Translations under genes and position numbers: made by a program
From: JAVZCJ01 sp964532175
GTDB lineage: Archaea; Thermoproteota; Nitrososphaeria_A; Caldarchaeales; JAVZCJ01
Direction: 5' to 3'
Assembly (NCBI GenBank): GCA_964532175.1
Contig: CAZHGP010000057.1
Coordinates: 1-5,873, forward strand
Length of the DNA stretch: 5,873 bases
Notes under the pieces: generated by a model
Seen by the model: the letters and a program-made list of their open reading frames with translations, nothing else
The model's database searches: none
What the model was told of the DNA's origin: nothing
Shown here: positions 1 to 4,455 of the stretch, piece after piece
Numbering within the stretch: the stretch's first letter is position 1
Layout: the number at the start of each line of letters is the position of its first letter

Positions 1-156
1 CTCATTTAAAAGAAAAAATTTGAGCGAATTAAAAAACAATTATACTTTATTTTTTTATTCTCATTTTTGCTGCTTTATACATTACAATAAAATTTTTTGG
101 AAAAGTATCTATTTGATTGAATATTATATATCATTCAGATTTTTGACCCAGTAAAC

Positions 157-166
157 TTTTAAATAA
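157..166 (+). promoter_or_regulatory. TATA box of the tRNA-Pro gene
   Basis: TTTTAAATAA is centred about 26 bases upstream of the first base of the tRNA. This is the standard archaeal TATA-box distance. The purine-rich BRE element just upstream is weak (GTAAAC). The call rests on position and composition. Confidence 0.6.
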
Positions 167-187
167 CTTTAATTTAAAATTACACTA

Positions 188-279
188 GGGGCCGTGGTCT
201 AGCATGGTTATGATACCCGGCTAGGGACCGGGAGAAAAATAATTTCCCGAAGTCGCGAGTTCAAATCTCGCCGGCCCCA
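188..279 (+). tRNA. tRNA-Pro, anticodon AGG as read, with a 17-nt intron in the variable loop
   Basis: The gene folds as a full cloverleaf once an intron is removed. The acceptor stem is 188-194 with 272-278 (GGGGCCG/CGGCCCC, seven perfect pairs) and A279 is the discriminator; no CCA is encoded. The D-stem is 197-200 with 211-214 and has a U13-U22 mismatch, also seen in eukaryotic tRNA-Pro. The anticodon stem is 216-220 with 228-232 (CCCGG/CCGGG), around loop CTAGGGA. The T-stem is 255-259 with 267-271 around TTCAAAT. U33 is T222 and the anticodon is 223-225, AGG, reading the proline codon CCU. G35, G36 and A73 fit proline identity. Archaea normally use G, U or C at position 34 here, so A34 is odd. 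Excising 235-251 restores a five-base AGGTC variable loop, and its C48 can pair with G15. The mature tRNA would be 75 nt. Confidence 0.93.
235..251 (+). other. Non-canonical tRNA intron, 17 nt, at position 45/46 of tRNA-Pro
   Basis: Without removal the variable region would be 22 bases, which a class I tRNA cannot have. A bulge-helix-bulge fold places the cuts. Exon bases 229-232 (CGGG) pair with intron bases 246-249 (CCCG). The 5' bulge is 233-235 (AG^A) and the 3' bulge is 250-252 (AA^G). The inner helix is AAA 236-238 with TTT 243-245 around a four-base loop. The outer helix is missing, so this is the relaxed HBh' form. The two cuts join AG to GTC. The central helix uses the 3' strand of the anticodon stem, so the precursor cannot form both structures at once. 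Confidence 0.85.
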
Positions 280-288
280 TTTTTTTTT
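280..288 (+). terminator. Oligo-T terminator after tRNA-Pro
   Basis: A run of nine T residues starts directly after the discriminator base. Intrinsic termination on T-tracts is the known archaeal mode, and this is the longest T-run behind any gene here. Confidence 0.65.
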
Positions 289-362
289 ACATTATTATCT
301 TATTTAATTTAAAAAATAAATAAGAAGTTTGTTTTTATTATAAAGAATTTTTGGAATTATAC

Positions 363-370
363 TTATATAA
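363..370 (+). promoter_or_regulatory. Probable TATA box of argS
   Basis: TTATATAA lies 31-38 bases upstream of the argS start codon. It would start transcription near 393, giving a leader of only a few bases. A second candidate, TTAAATAA at 374-381, would give a leaderless message. There is no clear Shine-Dalgarno sequence before the ATG at 401, which fits either case. Confidence 0.45.
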
Positions 371-400
371 TTCTTAAATAATTATTCAAGAAGAAAAATA

Positions 401-2284
401 ATGACTATAAAATATTTATTTGAAGAAGCTGAAGAAATTCTTAAAAATGCAGGATTATCTAAGCCTATATTAGAAATTCCTAAAAAAATAGAATTTGGAG
501 AAATCTCATGCATTTCATGTTTTGAAGATGCAAAAAAATTAGGTTTAAATCCTATTGAATATGCTAAAAAAATTTCTTCAAGAATAATTCTTAAAAAAGA
601 TGGTTTATTAAAAAGCTTTGATATTAAGCCTCCTGGATATATTAATTTTTATGTTGATTGGATTAGATATACTGAAGCAACTATAAAAAATATTTTAAAA
701 CTTGGTAATGATTATGGAAAAACAAATATTGGTGAAAATAAAAGAATTTTTCTTGAACATACAAGTGTCAATCCAAATAAAGCTTTACACATAGGTCATG
801 CAAGAAATGTTTGTTTAGGAGATGTGTTATATAGAATCTTAAGTTTCTCAGGATATGAAGTGATTGTTGCAAATTATGTAGATGATAGTGGAAGTCAAAT
901 GGCTGATATATTATTAGGTTTTTTAGAACTTGGTTATCCTATGGAAGCACCTAAGGGAATTAGATTTGATGAATATTGTGGAGATAAAATATATGTTGAA
1001 GTAAATAATATTCTTCAAAAAAATCCAGAAATTGAAAAAAAGAAGAAAGCTATTCTTAAAGAAATAGAAAATATAAATTCAGAAATATTTAAATTAAATA
1101 GAGAAATAGCTGAAAAAGTTTTAAAAAATCAATTAGAAACTTGTTGGAGATTAGGAGCAAGATATGATATAATAAATAGAGAAGTTGATATAATTGCTTT
1201 TGGATTATGGAATAAAATATTCAATAAATTAAAAGAAGCAGGAATAATATACCTTTCGGAGAAAGGGGATAAAGCAGGTTGCTGGTTAATAGATTTATCA
1301 AAACATCCAATTCTTTCAAAAGAAGAGGATGAAGTTCTTTTAAGAAGTGATTCAACAATTACATATATTGCTAAAGACATTGCATATGCAGCTTGGAAGC
1401 TTGGTTTATTAAGCGATGATTTTAAATATAGCTTATTTACAAAAAATCCAGATGGCACACCTTTATTAATAACAGATTTTAATGGGATAATAGAAGAGAA
1501 ATTTGGTGGATGTGATAAAGCAATATCTGTAATAGATGTTAGACAATCTAGACCGCAAGAAATAATTAAATATGTTTTATCACTTTTAGGAATAAATCCT
1601 GAAAAATACATACATTTTTCATATGAAATAGTTTCTTTAAGTTCAAAAGATGCTGAAAGAATAGGATTAAAAGATATAAAAACAAGAATAATTCATATGG
1701 AAGGAAGAAAAGGGATATACATAAAAGTAGAAGAAATATTAAAAATGTTAAAAGAAAAATTTATTTTAGAAACTAAGAAAAGACATCCTGAATGGAGTAA
1801 TGATAAAATAGATAAAACTGCAGAAGCTTTAGCGATAGCAGCTTTAAGATATGAATTAATAAAAAGCGATACCGATAAAATAATCGTATTTGATAGTGAA
1901 AAAGCTATGAAAATAGAAGGGAATACTGGACCATATTTGCTATATACTTTTGCGAGAGCATGTAGAATAATAGAAAAAGCAGGTTTTCTTAATAAAAATT
2001 TTGAAGTTTTTAGAGAACCAAATGAATATGAGAAAAATGTTATAAGGCAAATTGCTTTATTTCCATTAATTATAGAAGAAGTAGCTAAAACACTTTTTAT
2101 AAAAAAATTAGTAAATTATACGCATCAATTAGCATTATGTTTTAATGATTTTTATGAAAAATGTCAAGTAATATCTTCTAATGAAAAAGAAACAAATTAT
2201 AGATTAGCAATAGTAGCTGCTTTTAAGCAAACATTAAATAATTGTTTATACTTACTTGGATTGCCAATTATAGAAGAAATGTAG
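401..2284 (+). CDS. argS: Arginyl-tRNA synthetase (ArgRS), class I
   Basis: This cytoplasmic enzyme charges tRNA-Arg with arginine using ATP. The 627-residue length is normal for archaeal ArgRS. Residues 1 to about 100 are the N-terminal Add-1 domain that contacts the tRNA D-loop (FGEISC near 32, GYINFY near 79). The class I HIGH signature is at 130-133 inside NPNKALHIGHARN. The second signature is the degenerate MEGRKG at 433-438, without the canonical KMSK lysine. Many ArgRS lack it, and a conserved lysine just before HIGH (here K127) is thought to compensate. The C-terminal DALR anticodon-binding domain starts around 505 (EGNTGPYLLYTFARA) and includes ALCFNDFYEKCQV at 578-590. The ATG at 401 gives the full N-terminal domain. 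A tRNA-Arg gene begins two bases after the stop, so the two are probably one transcript. Assignment is near certain. Confidence 0.97.
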   Translation: MTIKYLFEEAEEILKNAGLSKPILEIPKKIEFGEISCISCFEDAKKLGLNPIEYAKKISSRIILKKDGLLKSFDIKPPGYINFYVDWIRYTEATIKNILKLGNDYGKTNIGENKRIFLEHTSVNPNKALHIGHARNVCLGDVLYRILSFSGYEVIVANYVDDSGSQMADILLGFLELGYPMEAPKGIRFDEYCGDKIYVEVNNILQKNPEIEKKKKAILKEIENINSEIFKLNREIAEKVLKNQLETCWRLGARYDIINREVDIIAFGLWNKIFNKLKEAGIIYLSEKGDKAGCWLIDLSKHPILSKEEDEVLLRSDSTITYIAKDIAYAAWKLGLLSDDFKYSLFTKNPDGTPLLITDFNGIIEEKFGGCDKAISVIDVRQSRPQEIIKYVLSLLGINPEKYIHFSYEIVSLSSKDAERIGLKDIKTRIIHMEGRKGIYIKVEEILKMLKEKFILETKKRHPEWSNDKIDKTAEALAIAALRYELIKSDTDKIIVFDSEKAMKIEGNTGPYLLYTFARACRIIEKAGFLNKNFEVFREPNEYEKNVIRQIALFPLIIEEVAKTLFIKKLVNYTHQLALCFNDFYEKCQVISSNEKETNYRLAIVAAFKQTLNNCLYLLGLPIIEEM

Positions 2285-2286
2285 AT

Positions 2287-2361
2287 GGGCCCGTGGCCTA
2301 GAATGGATAGGGCAGCGGCCTGCGGAGCCGCAAGTCGCGGGTTCAAGTCCCGCCGGGCCCG
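2287..2361 (+). tRNA. tRNA-Arg(GCG), intronless
   Basis: This is a complete 75-nt cloverleaf. The acceptor stem is GGGCCCG 2287-2293 with 2354-2360 and the discriminator is G2361. The D-stem is GCCT 2296-2299 with GGGC 2310-2313. The anticodon stem is GCGGC 2315-2319 with GCCGC 2327-2331 around CTGCGGA. The variable loop is AAGTC. The T-stem is 2337-2341 with 2349-2353 around TTCAAGT. The anticodon at 2322-2324 is GCG, reading CGC and CGU. The arginine identity bases known from bacteria, A20 (A2307) and C35 (C2323), are present. No CCA is encoded. It starts two bases after argS, leaving little room for its own promoter. A TATA-like TTTATAC at 2245-2251 inside argS is somewhat far (36-42 bases), so read-through from argS is the simpler view. 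CGC and CGU are rare codons in the genes seen here, which mostly use AGA. Confidence 0.96.
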
Positions 2362-2474
2362 TTTAGCTTTCTATTAAAATATTTTACTAAGTTTTAAATC
2401 TAATTGTAATAAGCATTAATTTTTTAAGGAGATTTTCGTTACTTTAATTTATTTATATTCCTTTTTCAGTATGC

Positions 2475-2499
2475 TAGCAAAATATATGATTTTTTGCTA
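2475..2499. repeat. Inverted repeat in the tRNA-Arg / tRNA-His spacer
   Basis: TAGCAAAA (2475-2482) and TTTTGCTA (2492-2499) are perfect inverted copies separated by nine bases. The repeat lies between two convergent tRNA genes and could be a hairpin in the read-through of argS-tRNA-Arg. The rest of the 213-base spacer shows only AT-rich sequence and a T6 run at 2420-2425. No function can be assigned. Confidence 0.4.
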
Positions 2500-2549
2500 A
2501 TAAAGAGACAATTTAAAAGATAAATATGTTATTCTGCATGTAAATTCTT

Positions 2550-2555
2550 AAAAAA
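2550..2555 (-). terminator. Oligo-T tract after tRNA-His (minus strand)
   Basis: On the minus strand a run of six T residues begins about 20 bases beyond the tRNA-His 3' end. It is a plausible archaeal terminator, weaker than the one behind tRNA-Pro. Confidence 0.4.
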
Positions 2556-2589
2556 TAAGCTTTTTTTAATTTAGGGCCTAGGTGGGGAT

Positions 2590-2621
2590 TTATTCAATCG
2601 TGAGGATTCTCCTCACAATTT
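2590..2621 (-). other. Non-canonical tRNA intron, 32 nt, in the T-loop (58/59) of tRNA-His
   Basis: This is a strict bulge-helix-bulge motif on the minus strand. Exon bases GTTC (2627-2624) pair with intron bases GAAT (2595-2592). Both three-base bulges read AAA (2623-2621 and 2591-2589), each cut after its second base. The inner helix has ten pairs, AATTGTGAGG (2620-2611) with CCTCACGATT (2605-2596), closed by loop AGAAT. The outer helix is formed by T-stem G and C residues. Splicing joins TTCAA to AT and yields the invariant-type T-loop TTCAAAT. It has the most complete splice motif of the three introns seen here. Confidence 0.9.
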
Positions 2622-2665
2622 TTGAACCCCAGCGAAGGGCTCCACAGGCCCTCAGGCTACCAGAA

Positions 2666-2683
2666 TCGGCATTTTTATATTTT
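2666..2683 (-). other. Non-canonical tRNA intron, about 18 nt, in the D-loop of tRNA-His
   Basis: About 20 extra A-rich bases separate G15 (2685) from G18-G19 (2661-2660) on the minus strand. The likely central helix pairs exon GGTA (2689-2686, positions 11-14) with intron TGCC (2671-2668). The bulges would then be 2685-2683 and 2667-2665, giving an 18-nt intron at 2666-2683. No inner helix is visible, so the motif is relaxed. This choice leaves an 11-base D-loop, which is long. Removing 2664-2684 instead would leave a more ordinary AGCTGGTA loop but has no matching splice fold. The presence of an insertion is clear; the exact cuts are not. Confidence 0.65.
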
Positions 2684-2725
2684 TCTACCTCACCTAGGCC
2701 TTATTACTTACTTATTTTGGGAAAA

Positions 2726-2733
2726 ATATATAT
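2726..2733 (-). promoter_or_regulatory. TATA box of tRNA-His (minus strand)
   Basis: ATATATAT is centred about 29 bases upstream of G-1 on the minus strand, preceded by an A-tract that could serve as BRE. The distance agrees with an archaeal promoter for a transcript beginning at or just before the tRNA. Confidence 0.55.
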
Positions 2734-2884
2734 TTTTTCAGCATCTTAATATAAAATTTCCCAAATCAAGAATATTTTACATTGTTAATATTTCCTTTTT
2801 ACTAAAATGAATGAAGTAATTGAAAAAAATAAATCTTAGACTAAAAAATATCGATATTATTGATAAGGTATATAAAGTATAATA

Positions 2885-3182
2885 ATGTTAGAGGAGATTT
2901 TAGTTAAATTCGATGTTGTAATATAACACTCTGAAATAATTATATTTTTTAAAATCATAATGATAATTATTCCAGAAATCATTAGTGAAATTAAGACAAA
3001 AACAACAAGAGCAATAACTATAACTTTAACTACACAAAAAACAGAAATAGTACCTTATACAATATCTATCATTATACCAGAACAATTGATAGTACCAAAA
3101 GAAGGAAGTTGGGCGTTACATTTCTTTAACTTTGTTTGTAGCAATATTGCTAGCAATAGGCCTTTTAGTTTTGATAATTTAA
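2885..3182 (+). pseudogene. Decayed gene for a membrane-anchored, Thr/Ile-rich protein (possible)
   Basis: One reading frame begins at ATG 2885 (MLEEILVKFDVVI), hits a stop at 2924-2926 and stays open to 3202. Its middle part is rich in threonine and isoleucine (KTKTTRAITITLTTQKT, then IVPYTISIIIPEQLIVP). At about 3110, dropping one base moves it into the next frame, which reads GRYISLTLFVAI then LLAIGLLVLII and stops at 3180-3182. A Thr-rich stalk followed by one hydrophobic helix at the very C-terminus is the usual ending of archaeal secreted or binding proteins anchored in the membrane. One internal stop plus one frameshift suggests decay of a longer gene or a truncated copy. A sequencing indel at 3110 would explain only the second defect. 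No family is recognised, and chance in AT-rich DNA is possible. Confidence 0.35.
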
Positions 3183-3455
3183 TAAATAGGAAAAAGGCGT
3201 AACAAGTTTATTCAATTTCCTTTTATTTTTTCTTTTTTATTTAGGACTATAATTAATGATACTAGAGCAAACATAGTAATTATTAAGCAATTTGTGAAAA
3301 CTCTCATCAATATTCTGAAGGAATAGAAAAGTGATAATTATTAGAATTAGAATTTTTAGGAAAAGAAAAAGATTTTTATTTAATTTTAATATTAATATTA
3401 AAACATTAAAAACTAAACTTAAAAAATATATACTTTCTATAGAGTATGTAGAAAA

Positions 3456-3464
3456 TATTTAAAT
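3456..3464 (+). promoter_or_regulatory. Probable TATA box of the S-component-like gene
   Basis: TATTTAAAT, centred at 3460, predicts a start near 3486, about 11 bases before the ATG at 3497. No Shine-Dalgarno sequence fits in such a short leader and none is seen. An alternative TATATACT around 3427-3434 would give a longer leader. Confidence 0.45.
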
Positions 3465-3496
3465 TCAATGCTTATCTCATAACTAAAGAAAATAAT

Positions 3497-4324
3497 ATGG
3501 TTAAATCAAAATCATTAATAATATCTGCAACTGCTTTTTGTGCAGCATTATATGCTAGCGGGTCTTATTTAACAGCATATATTTCATCCCCTTGGGGTTA
3601 TGGACAATTTAGGCCTGCAGTTATTATACCTGCATTTTTTGCAATAATTTTTGGCCCAATGCCAGCTGGACTTGGAGCTGCAATAGGAACACTTCTATGC
3701 GACTCATTAAAGCATGGTACTCTTTATATACCAAGTTTAGTAGCTGCAGTTCCTGGGAATTTTATTGGCTTCTATTTATATGGTTGGCTTCTTAAAGAGA
3801 AATTCAATTGGAAAAGATTTATTTCTTCATCTATTTTCATACTTATAATTGCAAATTCTATTGTTGCTTTTTTATATGTTCCAACAATAAACTTTCTATT
3901 TGGATTAAATCTTTCAATGAATGGTATAATTCTTCTTTCAATTTCTTTAATAATTTGGTGGTTTGTAACAATGCTTCCATTTATGCTTTTATTAACACCA
4001 TTTTTAATAAAAATTTCAGCAATAGCTTTACCAAATATAACTCCAATTGATGTAAGAAATGCAAGCTTACGCCAAGAATTTCCAACAAAACTTTTCATAT
4101 TATCTATACTTTTACCTGGAATAATAATGCTTCTCCTAGGTTTATCGCTATACTTTACACCTTTTGTAAATATAATTTATAATGGGTTAACAACTATAAT
4201 TAAACCTGAAAGAGCATTATTAACAATCGATTTAATAAAAATCATGTTTATTCTTTGTGGTTTTTCTATGACTTTTAGTGGAATACTATTAAACTTTATT
4301 CCAATTAATAGAACTAAAAAATAA
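3497..4324 (+). CDS. ECF-type transporter S component-like membrane protein
   Basis: This 275-residue integral membrane protein has about seven hydrophobic segments, near residues 6-27, 40-68, 76-98, 109-133, 142-173, 198-222 and 243-268. The second carries GQFRPAVIIPAFFAIIFGP followed by a glycine- and alanine-rich stretch (PAGLGAAIGTLLCD). The third contains PGNFIGFYLYGWLL. This arrangement resembles the substrate-binding S subunits of energy-coupling factor vitamin transporters as annotated in archaea. Such subunits bind a small molecule in the membrane and work with a T protein and two ATPases. None of those partners is in the window, so it would have to share a distant energizing module. 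S components usually have about six helices and around 200 residues, so the extra C-terminal helices are somewhat unusual. The substrate is unknown. The call rests on recalled motif similarity only. Confidence 0.6.
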   Translation: MVKSKSLIISATAFCAALYASGSYLTAYISSPWGYGQFRPAVIIPAFFAIIFGPMPAGLGAAIGTLLCDSLKHGTLYIPSLVAAVPGNFIGFYLYGWLLKEKFNWKRFISSSIFILIIANSIVAFLYVPTINFLFGLNLSMNGIILLSISLIIWWFVTMLPFMLLLTPFLIKISAIALPNITPIDVRNASLRQEFPTKLFILSILLPGIIMLLLGLSLYFTPFVNIIYNGLTTIIKPERALLTIDLIKIMFILCGFSMTFSGILLNFIPINRTKK

Positions 4325-4347
4325 CTTTAAAATACCTTATTCTCTTA

Positions 4348-4377
4348 ATTATTTTATTTTTAATATTTTTGATTTTT
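4348..4377 (+). terminator. T-rich terminator region after the S-component-like gene
   Basis: Several T-tracts of four or five residues follow the stop codon within about 50 bases (4352-4355, 4357-4361, 4366-4370, 4373-4377). Serial T-tracts of this kind are typical archaeal termination signals and would separate this gene from the dehydratase gene downstream. Confidence 0.45.
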
Positions 4378-4395
4378 AAAAAAAAGAAAGATTTA

Positions 4396-4403
4396 TTTAT
4401 AAA
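4396..4403 (+). promoter_or_regulatory. Probable TATA box of the dehydratase large-subunit gene
   Basis: TTTATAAA is preceded by the purine-rich GAAAGA (4386-4391), a good BRE candidate. It predicts transcription from about 4425 and a leader of roughly 30 bases that contains the inverted repeat at 4440-4455. Confidence 0.5.
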
Positions 4404-4439
4404 AAATTTTTAATAATTGGTTAAAAAATAGCCAGAATC

Positions 4440-4455
4440 TATAGGGAATCCTATA
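4440..4455 (+). promoter_or_regulatory. Inverted repeat abutting the dehydratase start codon (possible operator or leader hairpin)
   Basis: TATAGG (4440-4445) and CCTATA (4450-4455) are perfect inverted copies with a four-base spacer, and the last base touches the ATG at 4456. The repeat lies downstream of the presumed TATA box, so a bound protein could block transcription. In RNA it could fold and bury AGGGA, the only Shine-Dalgarno-like stretch. No known regulator can be named. Confidence 0.4.

Larger units (their letters stand above)
2575..2700 (-). tRNA. tRNA-His(GTG) interrupted by two non-canonical introns
   Basis: Read on the minus strand, G-1 is at 2700 and the discriminator C73 at 2575. 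The extra G-1:C73 pair is the hallmark of histidine tRNA, and G-1 is encoded here. The acceptor stem is GCCTAGG 2699-2693 with CCTAGGC 2582-2576. The D-stem is AGGT 2690-2687 with GCCT 2657-2654. The anticodon stem is AGGGC 2652-2648 with GCCCT 2640-2636 around loop CTGTGGA, so the anticodon at 2645-2643 is GTG. The variable loop is TCGC. The T-stem is TGGGG 2631-2627 with CCCCA 2587-2583. The D-loop and T-loop are each split by an insertion, at 2666-2683 and 2590-2621. Removing both gives a 76-nt tRNA with a standard TTCAAAT T-loop. No CCA is encoded and the anticodon loop has no intron. Standard gene finders could easily miss it. Confidence 0.9.
2734..3496. other. Gene-poor interval of about 760 bases with one probable relic
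   Basis: No intact gene is supported here. The interval contains the remnant at about 2885-3182 and a 12-base perfect palindrome AATATCGATATT (2847-2858), followed by a strong TATA-like TATATAAAG (2869-2877). At its right end is the promoter of the gene at 3497. From 3183 to about 3450 there is only AT-rich sequence. It includes a 31-codon minus-strand frame (3212-3307) with one hydrophobic stretch and lysines at its end; this is too short and too compositionally plain to call a gene. Confidence 0.5.

Noticed and set aside
1129..1611. Minus-strand 160-codon open frame inside argS
   Set aside because: It lies wholly antisense to the strongly conserved ArgRS coding sequence, so it is a shadow frame.
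2575..2700. Plus-strand structured RNA (riboswitch or small RNA) closed by a ten-pair helix
   Set aside because: The helix and inner hairpins are explained better by the minus-strand tRNA-His precursor and its T-loop intron. No known riboswitch core fits the plus strand.
2622..2810. Plus-strand 62-codon open frame
   Set aside because: Its first third is the antisense of the tRNA-His gene, and the remainder is AT-rich sequence covering that tRNA's promoter. There is no protein-like pattern.
3212..3307. Minus-strand 31-codon frame with a hydrophobic stretch and a lysine-rich end
   Set aside because: Short hydrophobic frames arise readily in AT-rich DNA. There is no clear promoter or neighbour to support it.
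3254..3340. Possible C/D box guide RNA (ATGATAC, CTGA, GTGATAA motifs)
   Set aside because: The boxes are imperfect, their spacing does not fit a C-D'-C'-D unit, and no terminal D box follows.
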